Below are positions 53,657 to 61,296 of a stretch of 64,000 bases of DNA, piece after piece. A program made the position numbers and the translations under genes. Within the stretch, counting starts at the first letter, position 1; each line of letters opens with the position of its first letter. The notes under the pieces are model-generated. The model was not told where the DNA came from, ran no database searches, and saw nothing but the letters and a program-made list of their open reading frames with translations. Source of the stretch: Fen-1362 sp049516395. GTDB taxonomy: Bacteria > Planctomycetota > Phycisphaerae > Sedimentisphaerales > Anaerobacaceae. The stretch lies in assembly GCA_049516395.1 (NCBI GenBank), contig JBEKTD010000002.1, forward strand, positions 186,001-250,000. The letters run 5' to 3'.

Positions 53657-54487
53657 TCAGCGTTTGTCATTTTTGGAAAGCGTTTCATTTAATGAGCCGG
53701 AACGGAAGCCCTGGAGGTCGATGGTAATGTATTTGAAGCCGAGAGATTTGAGTTTTTTGATGATTCGCGAGCGGTTCGGCTCGATGGCTATCTTTTTGAA
53801 ATCTTCCTGGTGAACCTCGATTCGGGCGATAGTATCGTGATGGCGAACGCGGAACTCAACGAGGCCAAGCGTTCCGAGAAAATCTTCCGCCTTTTCGATT
53901 TGACTGAGACGTTTTTCGCTTATCTGTAATCCGTAAGCAAGCCGAGACGCCAGGCAGGGTGACGAAGGAACGTCGGCAGTTTCGAGACGAAGCTTTCTGC
54001 TGAGCGCCCTGATGTCGTTTTTGGTGAGTTTTGCTTCTGCGAGCGGGGAGCGTATGCCGAAAAGTTTCATCGCGCGGTTGCCGGGGCGGAAATCGTCGAG
54101 GTCGTCGAGGTTTGTGCCGAAAATGACCTGCTTCAAACTGTTTTTGACCGCGACAGCCAAAAGCTCCCGACACAAATGACTCTTGCAGTGAAAGCACCTG
54201 TCCGCTTTGTTGGCGACAAAATTAGGGTCTTTAAGCTCGTCGGCATCGATAGTTTGCAGACGAACGCCAAAATCCTTTGCGATTTTTTTAGCCCTTTTCA
54301 AAACGTTCTTCGGCTCGACGACGCCCGCGCTGATGCAGGCGAGAACGTTTGGGACACCGAGGGTATCGACGGCAACTTTTAGTAAAAGCGTGCTATCGAC
54401 ACCGCCTGAATATGCGACGACGACAGAGCCGAGGTCTTTGAGGATTTTTTTGAGGGCGTCGTATTTGCGCTGTAAGTCGCCAGTCAT
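53657..54487 (-). CDS. larE: ATP-dependent sacrificial sulfur transferase LarE
   Basis: A 276-residue PP-loop ATPase of the LarE family, which donates its own cysteine sulfur to the nickel-pincer cofactor precursor used by lactate racemase-type enzymes. The PP-loop is VVAYSGGVDSTLLLKVA, the zinc/structural segment is NKADRCFHCKSHLC, and the sacrificial Cys lies in SSPCLASRLAYG. The C-terminal VHQEDFKKIA and FKYITIDLQGFRSGS are also family features. It starts 4 bp after the C_GCAxxG_C_C gene, so the two are cotranscribed. larB, larC and larA are not in this window. Confidence 0.92.
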   Translation of the reverse strand: MTGDLQRKYDALKKILKDLGSVVVAYSGGVDSTLLLKVAVDTLGVPNVLACISAGVVEPKNVLKRAKKIAKDFGVRLQTIDADELKDPNFVANKADRCFHCKSHLCRELLAVAVKNSLKQVIFGTNLDDLDDFRPGNRAMKLFGIRSPLAEAKLTKNDIRALSRKLRLETADVPSSPCLASRLAYGLQISEKRLSQIEKAEDFLGTLGLVEFRVRHHDTIARIEVHQEDFKKIAIEPNRSRIIKKLKSLGFKYITIDLQGFRSGSLNETLSKNDKR

Positions 54488-54491
54488 ATAT

Positions 54492-54926
54492 TTAACCGAG
54501 CATCTCGTCTAAGATTTCCGCGGCGGATATCACATACTTGGGGCAGAGTTGTTTGAAGAGGTCTTTGGTTTTGGCTTCTTCAAAACCCTGCTGGGTGCTG
54601 ATATTGCAGCCGATGAGGTCGGTGCAGCGGATTGAGTCGTGTCTCGCCTTGAATTTTTTGGCGAATTCATTTGTTAATTTGGCGACTTTCATTTTAGCTT
54701 CGATATCATCGGCCCTTGTTCTGCCGAATTTAAGGCCGAGGACCATAAATGCGCCGGTTACGGCTCCACAGGTCTGGTCCAAATGCATACCGCCGCCGAA
54801 GCCGGAGCTGACCTTGTATGCCAGGTTTTTATCCAGGCCGAACTGCTCGCAATAAGCTCCCAGCACCGCCATCGAACACGAAAAGCCCTCTTTGTAAATT
54901 CCTGCCGCTTTATCCGCGTTATTCAT
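54492..54926 (-). CDS. C_GCAxxG_C_C family redox protein
   Basis: A 144-residue protein of the C_GCAxxG_C_C family. EGFSCSMAVLGAYCEQFGLD, SSGFGGGMHLDQTCGAVTGAF and MVLGLKFGR are the family core, and further cysteines (RCTDLIGCNIST, FKQLCPKYV) complete the set. Such proteins are thought to bind metal or act in redox chemistry, but the role is unproven. ATG 54926 follows AGGAG at a good distance. It forms a two-gene operon with larE, suggesting a part in sulfur or metal handling. Confidence 0.9.
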   Translation of the reverse strand: MNNADKAAGIYKEGFSCSMAVLGAYCEQFGLDKNLAYKVSSGFGGGMHLDQTCGAVTGAFMVLGLKFGRTRADDIEAKMKVAKLTNEFAKKFKARHDSIRCTDLIGCNISTQQGFEEAKTKDLFKQLCPKYVISAAEILDEMLG

Positions 54927-55035
54927 ATTCAACTCCTAATTGTTACTTAACTCCTTTTTTACTCACCCTAAGGCAACTTGTGCGAAATGCCGCCTGCCAA
55001 ATACAATAGCTGATATAATCAAAGCTAACATTTAA

Positions 55036-56343
55036 TTATCGTTTCGGCAAGGCACTAAGGATAAGATTCCGAGGAACATCGGCTAAAGTCGGCGCATTTG
55101 GATCATTCGGTTCATCCGGGAACCTGAATGCTTTTATCAGTTTGTCGATTTCCATATTCGGGTCGATACCTGATATAAACTCATTCCATTGTTTTGCCTT
55201 ATCCGTTTCAATCGATTTTTCCCAGAAGCAATACCGAGCCAGATTCACGTCATCGAGAATTACCTGCCCAAAATGACGTAACTGAAAATCATTGTTCGGC
55301 TCACTCCAGCTTGCGTAAAAAAACGTCGGCAGATCATATTTACCCTTAAGAAATTCTGTCCAGCACACCTGATTATTGGCGTCTTGCCATTGGCCGTTGG
55401 TTTTGAACGGCTTATAAGGACACTTGAGACGAACATTCACTTTGTATGGAGTATTCCCTAAGTCAAACTCTGAAGCACCTTCGGCAATAAACTCGTGGAT
55501 ATCAACATCAGGCGGCGGCAGATTCGCGTCTTGTTTACTTACCTTTTCCCTCTCCCATATCTGCCTGTAGCGCTGTGTGCTGTGAATGTAGCGAATAATC
55601 GACTTTTCAATGCTATCTTTACTGTCAAAAAAGGCCAATTTGCCCGAATCTTCCCCATTGCGACAACAACCGATTTCCCACGCGACGGTATCGCGTAGCA
55701 ACTTCCTTATTTCCTCTTCGCCCCTGCTGCCACTCATCTGAGTAAGAATATCGGATTGGCCGGGATTTATGTAATCCCTTTCCTCGAGGTAAATAACAAC
55801 CCTCTGGTGAAATTCATCCGCGGCGTTGGAATCGTAATGCCGGACAATATCGCCAAAATCTAAATATAGCCCAAAGTTCTTAACGTCGGTTCTAAATTTC
55901 TTGTCGAGAAACGACCGAAGATTGCCGAAATTCGGCTCTCTACCCAGCTCAAACTCCAGCCAGTTAATTGTGAAATCAACGTATCGGTCAACAAACATCT
56001 GAAAGTCATCGATGTGCTGATTAAGGTCATCGTCGCCACGGAATCGCTCTTTGTAAGTCGCGGTGCTGCCCATGCTGGTAACGAAGTAAGTGTAATACCC
56101 TGCGCCGCCTACGTCGTTGGGAAGATCGACCCTGAAGGTACCGGAAAAAGTATTAGCATCGATTTGTTCGGGGTAAAACTTCTTGACGGCCTGTTTTTGT
56201 TCATCAGGCAGATTGGATGAAAAGCTGATAGTACGTTTTAGCAATCCGGCATCCGGGGTCATTTCGATAGCATATTCGTATTCGTCACAACCGGTGGTAA
56301 AAATCAACAACGCCGTGATAGTTAGACAAATGTACTTTGACAT
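55036..56343 (-). CDS. Large lipoprotein, unknown function
   Basis: A 435-residue lipoprotein: MSKYICLTITALLIFTTGC ends in lipobox FTTGC (Cys19). The mature start DEYEYAIEMTPDAGLLKRTI, then YTYFVTSMGSTATYKERFRG, FVDRYVDFTINWLEFELGREP, and FYASWSEPNNDFQLRHFG suggest a mixed alpha/beta fold. No catalytic motif or named domain is recognised. A perfect AGGAGGTGAAAA site precedes the ATG. It stands alone. It should sit on the periplasmic face of a membrane. Confidence 0.75.
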   Translation of the reverse strand: MSKYICLTITALLIFTTGCDEYEYAIEMTPDAGLLKRTISFSSNLPDEQKQAVKKFYPEQIDANTFSGTFRVDLPNDVGGAGYYTYFVTSMGSTATYKERFRGDDDLNQHIDDFQMFVDRYVDFTINWLEFELGREPNFGNLRSFLDKKFRTDVKNFGLYLDFGDIVRHYDSNAADEFHQRVVIYLEERDYINPGQSDILTQMSGSRGEEEIRKLLRDTVAWEIGCCRNGEDSGKLAFFDSKDSIEKSIIRYIHSTQRYRQIWEREKVSKQDANLPPPDVDIHEFIAEGASEFDLGNTPYKVNVRLKCPYKPFKTNGQWQDANNQVCWTEFLKGKYDLPTFFYASWSEPNNDFQLRHFGQVILDDVNLARYCFWEKSIETDKAKQWNEFISGIDPNMEIDKLIKAFRFPDEPNDPNAPTLADVPRNLILSALPKR

Positions 56344-56663
56344 TTTTCACCTCCTATTCTATCCTGAAACTTACTTTAAAATCGTAATTTCGCTCTCGTT
56401 TTTGCTCTGTGCATTTCTGTCAATCCGCTTTTATGCTGCATACTTAATTTTTCACTCAAACACTTACTAATGACACTAAAGTACATTGGTTGTCTGAGTC
56501 GCAAATCTTTCTGGAAAACCATTAAAAAGTTTGATAAATGCGCAAACTTAGACCGTTGCAGTGGTTATAATCTGGCCCTTAATGAAATCATGGCTTGACT
56601 GATCTTACACGATTTATAGGGTGTTAGAGTTGGGAAGGATGTTGGCGGTAATAACTTTTTGGC
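56344..56663. other. Intergenic stretch without recognised content
   Basis: 320 bp between the unknown lipoprotein and the kinase. No supported small gene, terminator or clear promoter; the lipoprotein's promoter should be here but I cannot place it. Confidence 0.5.
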
Positions 56664-59063
56664 CTATTGTTGCCGTTTAATTGCAACAGACGCCTTCCAG
56701 CGTGGCACAAGCCAGGAAACGAACATCCAAGTGATGCCTGTAATTATGAGCGAAATAGGCCATGCAAAAAACTTATCCAAATGTTCAACCGTTAATTTAT
56801 GTACCGAAGCGGCGATGCCAGCCAGGCCCGAGAAGAAGAAGGATTTCATCTGTCGCACTACACTGCCAAAAACAAAAGCGAGCGATGCGACCGGCAACAG
56901 AAACCGGTAGAACATGCGATGAAGGTGAGGTATATCCAAATCCAAAATACAAAATCCTAAATTCTGTTTGTCTAAGTCAAGTATCCTCAATACGGCCAGA
57001 AAATGCAACGGCCCTAGCCAGCTGAGAACCTGCGCTAACGCACGCTGAAATCTTGTACCCAAAAGTCTACAAACACATGCAAGGCCAAGATAGATGACCC
57101 CGTTACACATAAAACTTAATAAATGATGCTCAGCACTCTTTAGAAACTCTGGTTTGCGATATATCCACCCGAACAACGTTTGGTCTGACAGAGCAATAAC
57201 AGATAATGTAATGATAATCATCGTCAGTCCAGCCGCACCTGGTGGCCAGGCATATGGAGTATACTTACGGCGGTCCAAGATCATTCCTAAAACAAACATG
57301 CCAATACCAGGAAACAGATAACGGCCTGCAATTATATCTTGTTTCCACACTTCCATGCCGCCAATTATGTAGCAGGTGGTTAGCCAAATAAGAAACGAAA
57401 TTATGCTAAAGCATGCAAAAATAGACGATTTCGTGAGCCTCAGGAATAGAAATGAAAAGGCCAGCCAGCACCATGACGAAAGGTATAACTGCATATTTCC
57501 AACAATCACATAAGAGCCTGCCCCCTTAAGGAAATGATATACTGTCTCTTTGCCCCATGAAAAATAGTGGGCCGACAGTATTTCCCACTGCCCCAATGTT
57601 AACAGAATTGTGATAGGGATTAATAGGTTTGCAGTCGCCAGAAATCCAACAGATAACCTGCTTTCCTTCCTTCGCCACATAGTAAGTCCAAATATGACCA
57701 TTAGGACTGTCGCCACAATTGCAGGAGCAGGTCGCCAATATATTGGAATTTGGTCCCAGGTCTTATAGAAGAGGACAAAACTGCCAAGCACAGCAATCCA
57801 GCCGCCAAGGTATAAACAAACCTGCGATAGAGACAGCTTTCGGGCTTCTATTATCGAAGGGTCATCTGGCGACATCATCCGTTCATAGATACTCTCCAGC
57901 TTATCATATTCTCGTTGTGTGACGAGTTCGTTATTGAGCCATACCTTGAGCTTTTGACGATGGTAAAAGACCTCTTGTTGGACCTTGTCCAAGAGGAACG
58001 AGGGTCTGGACCAGACCTTCTCACCTCTCAAGTATCGATTAATATCATCTAACAGGTCTCGCGCTGTTCTGTACCTTCGATGAGGATTTTTCTCCAGAGC
58101 CTTCAGACAGATATTCTGCAAAGCTATTGGAATCTTTTCCTGTATAGCGCTTGGAAGTTCTGGGTGCTTATTTTTTATCGAATCAAAGAGGGCCGCAGGG
58201 TCGGTCTCATCAAAAGGCAATGTATCGGTCAGCAGATCGTACAGCAGGATTCCTAAAGCGAATACATCGGTCGCTGGGCTGACCTCTACAGGAGCAGTTA
58301 TCTGCTCGGGCGCACTAAATGCGGGTGTGCCGCGATAACGGCTTTCATTGATGCTCATAAAAGGTTGTTCGTCTACAGCTATCCCAAAATCAAGCACCTT
58401 TGCCTTGTTGGCAGCGGTGACTAAGATATTTGGAGGTTTAATGTCTCGGTGGATGATACCTCTTCTGTGTGCAGCAGATATGCCATCGAGCACCTGCAGG
58501 TACAGGCCCAGCCTTTGCTGGAGACTCATTTCTCTCCAGGCATCTGTCAGGAGTAGGCCTTCAACCCACTCCATCACGATATATCTGACACCATCTTCAC
58601 TTTCTCCTATGTTGTAAACTTGGGCAACATTAGGATGATTGAGCTGTCCAAGAAGCCTTGCCTCCTGCCAGCGTTGCTTGTTGAGTTTTTCAGCAGTATC
58701 TTTGCGTGTGAGAAACTTTACCGCCACTTGCCGATCTAATACCGTGTCGATGACTTGAAAGACCTCGCCGGCGCCACCATGACCTACCATTCGAACCACA
58801 CGATATTTGCTACCGAGCAGCTCCTGAGCCCGTTCCACGGTTCCTATATATACCCTCTGGGTGGTTACGGAATTCCCCTCTGATGACGTGGTGGTTCCCA
58901 AAAAACGCAGTTCCGAAAGTAGCTTTTCATTTTCACGCGCCTCGGCCAATTTAGTTTTACAATGGCCACAAGTTTCCAAATGCACTTCGAACTCAGCAAG
59001 TTTGGATGTTTCTAACTGGCCTGAAATGTAATGTTCTATTGTTTCCTGCTCAGGACAATCCAT
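56664..59063 (-). CDS. Zinc-finger / Ser-Thr protein kinase / polytopic membrane fusion protein
   Basis: A 799-residue membrane kinase. Residues 1-45 form an anti-sigma-type zinc finger (Cys3, then H28-x3-C32-x2-C35). The Hanks-type kinase domain (about 70-340) has a Gly loop (VGHGGAGEV), VAVKFL lysine, catalytic IIHRDIKPPNILV, DFG in VLDFGIAV, and RGTPAFSAPEQI in the activation segment; all residues for activity are present. From about 410 there are ten or more membrane segments resembling DUF2157-type proteins. ATG 59063 follows GAGGA; the sigma gene ends 20 bp before it. The pair probably works as a regulator/sigma module. The zinc finger suggests direct control of the sigma factor. Confidence 0.9.
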   Translation of the reverse strand: MDCPEQETIEHYISGQLETSKLAEFEVHLETCGHCKTKLAEARENEKLLSELRFLGTTTSSEGNSVTTQRVYIGTVERAQELLGSKYRVVRMVGHGGAGEVFQVIDTVLDRQVAVKFLTRKDTAEKLNKQRWQEARLLGQLNHPNVAQVYNIGESEDGVRYIVMEWVEGLLLTDAWREMSLQQRLGLYLQVLDGISAAHRRGIIHRDIKPPNILVTAANKAKVLDFGIAVDEQPFMSINESRYRGTPAFSAPEQITAPVEVSPATDVFALGILLYDLLTDTLPFDETDPAALFDSIKNKHPELPSAIQEKIPIALQNICLKALEKNPHRRYRTARDLLDDINRYLRGEKVWSRPSFLLDKVQQEVFYHRQKLKVWLNNELVTQREYDKLESIYERMMSPDDPSIIEARKLSLSQVCLYLGGWIAVLGSFVLFYKTWDQIPIYWRPAPAIVATVLMVIFGLTMWRRKESRLSVGFLATANLLIPITILLTLGQWEILSAHYFSWGKETVYHFLKGAGSYVIVGNMQLYLSSWCWLAFSFLFLRLTKSSIFACFSIISFLIWLTTCYIIGGMEVWKQDIIAGRYLFPGIGMFVLGMILDRRKYTPYAWPPGAAGLTMIIITLSVIALSDQTLFGWIYRKPEFLKSAEHHLLSFMCNGVIYLGLACVCRLLGTRFQRALAQVLSWLGPLHFLAVLRILDLDKQNLGFCILDLDIPHLHRMFYRFLLPVASLAFVFGSVVRQMKSFFFSGLAGIAASVHKLTVEHLDKFFAWPISLIITGITWMFVSWLVPRWKASVAIKRQQ

Positions 59064-59083
59064 ACGGCTGTTCCTCAATTACG

Positions 59084-59665
59084 TCATTCAAATTGTCCAT
59101 TTAACTCACGTAATCTGGATAATACCCGGCATTTGGCAATATAAACCGCGTTTCGCGACATTTCCAGTTGCTGGGCTACTTTATCTACCGCTGTTTGTGT
59201 CAAGGCATAAAGCTCAAAAGCCTTGAATACCTTGGGATCAAATTCTCTTCGGGCTTGTTCGCAACACTTTGCTAATACCATCTGCCGCCATTCGGTTTCC
59301 CAAGAGAGTTTTATGCTATTATCATCTTGTATCATGTCCCAAAACGATGTGCCAGTTGTTTTATCTGCCATTAGTTGTTCCAGAGGTTGGCGTTTTCGGA
59401 AATTGAGTATAACGTGCTTGGCTATTCCAAAAAGCCAATCGCTCAGATGCCCTTTGTCCCGGTTATATTTTCCATCTCTGAATGCTTTTACAAACGCCAG
59501 CATTGTCTCTTGAGCCGCATCTTCTGCATCGGGGACAGATAAGCCCATGTGCTTGGCAAAGTTAACCACCACCGTATTAAAGTGGTCACATAACCTTTGC
59601 CAGGCTGGGGCATCATTTGAGGATTGTAATTCCTCTAAGACCTGGGTTGTTGTGACCCATTCCAT
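59084..59665 (-). CDS. ECF-type RNA polymerase sigma factor
   Basis: A 193-residue sigma-70 family factor of the extracytoplasmic-function type. Region 2 (about 25-90) has GLSVPDAEDAAQETMLAFVKA and GHLSDWLFGIAKHVILNFRKR. Region 4 (about 135-190) is a helix-turn-helix (ALTQTAVDKVAQQLEMSRNAVYIAKCRVLSRLREL). A longer linker than in the shortest ECFs lies between. It is translated just ahead of the zinc-finger kinase, a linkage known in planctomycetes. It should direct transcription of a specific regulon; the target promoter cannot be read here. Confidence 0.93.
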   Translation of the reverse strand: MEWVTTTQVLEELQSSNDAPAWQRLCDHFNTVVVNFAKHMGLSVPDAEDAAQETMLAFVKAFRDGKYNRDKGHLSDWLFGIAKHVILNFRKRQPLEQLMADKTTGTSFWDMIQDDNSIKLSWETEWRQMVLAKCCEQARREFDPKVFKAFELYALTQTAVDKVAQQLEMSRNAVYIAKCRVLSRLRELNGQFE

Positions 59666-59840
59666 AATTCATCCACACAGTTTTTAAGCCAAGTATGCTA
59701 AACTGGGGACTCGTTTCGCTTGTCTTACTATAAATAAAGACATCTGCCGCGCATCTAAATTTTGACTGACAAAGGCGTGATTCTCTTCAAAAGCCATATC
59801 TGATTCTCCCAAACAGCGAAACTTGCGTCGCCTTACCAAC

Positions 59841-59912
59841 AGCCGATGACGGGACTTGAACCCATAACCCCGGCTTTACGAAAGCCGTGCTCTACCATTG
59901 AGCTACATCGGC
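59841..59912 (-). tRNA. tRNA-Thr (anticodon CGT)
   Basis: 72 nt. Acceptor gccgatg/catcggc, D-arm gctcaatggtagagc, anticodon stem cggct/agccg with loop ttcgtaa giving CGT (reads ACG), T-arm atggg-ttcaagt-cccgt. The discriminator is T and the 3' CCA is not encoded. Confidence 0.95.
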
Positions 59913-59922
59913 GAATTAGGAT

Positions 59923-59951
59923 ATAATACAGACCCGCGGCGGAAAAGTAAA
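59923..59951 (-). promoter_or_regulatory. tRNA-Thr promoter
   Basis: On the minus strand TTTACT (59951-59946), 17-base spacer, TATTAT (59928-59923), ten bases before the tRNA 5' end. Confidence 0.65.
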
Positions 59952-60007
59952 GGCACTTCGGGAGGCAACGGGCGGTTAGGAGGGGGTAAAAAATGAGGTT
60001 GTCGAGG

Positions 60008-60036
60008 TTGACAAGTGGTTGTAAATGTCCTATATT
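60008..60036 (+). promoter_or_regulatory. Promoter of the pilT operon
   Basis: Consensus TTGACA (60008-60013), 17-base spacer, TATATT (60031-60036); leader of about 80 bases to ATG 60126. Confidence 0.68.
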
Positions 60037-60125
60037 AAATGGTCTATAATGTAATGGGTGAATGCCCCTCGTTGGGTACAAAAGCCGGTTAGAAGCGGAA
60101 AAATGCCGCGAATTTCGGTTTGATT

Positions 60126-61265
60126 ATGGTCGATTCGGGACAAATCGCTGGTCAGGACACATCGCAAAGGCGAGAGCCGGAGATAAACAAGTTTTTCCGT
60201 GTGGCGATAAAGACGCGTGCCAGTGATTTACACCTTAAGGCGGGACAGCCGGCCAGATTGCGGCTACAGGATGAGCTTCGCAGCACAACGGGCGAGACGT
60301 TGACGGAGGAGCGTCTTGAGCAGTTGACCTTCGAGATACTAAGCGAGGAGCAGAAGCAATCTTTCGCCAGGAACGGGACGCTGGATTTTTCATACGGAGT
60401 GACAGAGGAAGACCGGTTTCGCGTAAACATATTCCGGCAGCGGGGATTGATAAGTTTGGTAGCCAGAAGGGTCAATACAGACGTGCCCACCATTGAGCAG
60501 CTTTACCTGCCCGCGGCGGCGCTAAAAAAAATAGCCGACGGCAACCAGGGTCTTGTGCTGATAGTAGGCCCTACCGGCAGCGGCAAGACAACGACGGCAG
60601 TATCGATGATAGATTACATCAACGCCACTCATTCCTGTCATATCGTTACAATCGAAGACCCGATTGAATATTACATCAAGGATAAAAAGGCGTTGGTTTC
60701 GCAGCGAGAGGTCGGCATTGATGTTCCTGATTACGACCTGGCGCTGACGTACCTGATGCGAGAGGACCCTGATGTTGTGTTTATCGGGGAATTACGCGAC
60801 GCCAAGACGGTATCAGCGGGTATGCGGGCATCGGAAACGGGCCATTTGGTATTCGGGACGGTTCACGCAACCAATGCCGCGCAGGCGATTCAGCGATTGG
60901 TGGATTTGTTCCCGCAGGCCGAGCGAGAGCTTGCCAGGCAGACACTGAGCGTAACGCTGCGGGCAATTATCAGCCAGGTATTGCTGCCGTGCGTCAAGCA
61001 GGGCGTTGACCGGATGCCCGCCAACGAGATACTTCTTGCCAATTCCGAGGCGCGCAAGCTGATAAGCGAGAAACGCGAGAATGAAATGCCGAACCTGATT
61101 CGCTCATGTACCCAGGACGGGATGCAGGACCTCTCCGACAGCTTAGTGAAACTGATAATGGACGGCTACGTTGAGCCGAAAGACGCATATAAATACGCAC
61201 CCAACCCGGATGAGCTGAAAATGGCCCTCAAAGGTATTCGCACGGAAAAAGGCGGCATCCTGTGA
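60126..61265 (+). CDS. pilT: Type IV pilus retraction ATPase
   Basis: A 379-residue PilT-family hexameric ATPase that depolymerises type IV pili. EINKFFRVAIKTRASDLHLKAGQPARLRL is the N-terminal domain start. Walker A is GPTGSGKTTT with Lys154, the Asp box is TIEDPIEYY, Walker B REDPDVVFIGELRD, and the His box GHLVFGTVHATNAAQAIQRLVDLFP. All motifs are intact. The C-terminus QDLSDSLVKLIMDGYVEPKDAYKYAPNPDEL is PilT-like. ATG 60126 is preferred over a TTG two codons before. The next gene encodes a related but degenerate ATPase 31 bp away. Confidence 0.94.
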   Translation: MVDSGQIAGQDTSQRREPEINKFFRVAIKTRASDLHLKAGQPARLRLQDELRSTTGETLTEERLEQLTFEILSEEQKQSFARNGTLDFSYGVTEEDRFRVNIFRQRGLISLVARRVNTDVPTIEQLYLPAAALKKIADGNQGLVLIVGPTGSGKTTTAVSMIDYINATHSCHIVTIEDPIEYYIKDKKALVSQREVGIDVPDYDLALTYLMREDPDVVFIGELRDAKTVSAGMRASETGHLVFGTVHATNAAQAIQRLVDLFPQAERELARQTLSVTLRAIISQVLLPCVKQGVDRMPANEILLANSEARKLISEKRENEMPNLIRSCTQDGMQDLSDSLVKLIMDGYVEPKDAYKYAPNPDELKMALKGIRTEKGGIL

Positions 61266-61296
61266 GGACAGAATTTATACCGCAATGGAGTATGTT

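Noticed and set aside
59833..60081. A minus-strand 82-codon frame.
   Set aside because: It runs through tRNA-Thr(CGT) and its promoter; the tRNA explains the sequence.
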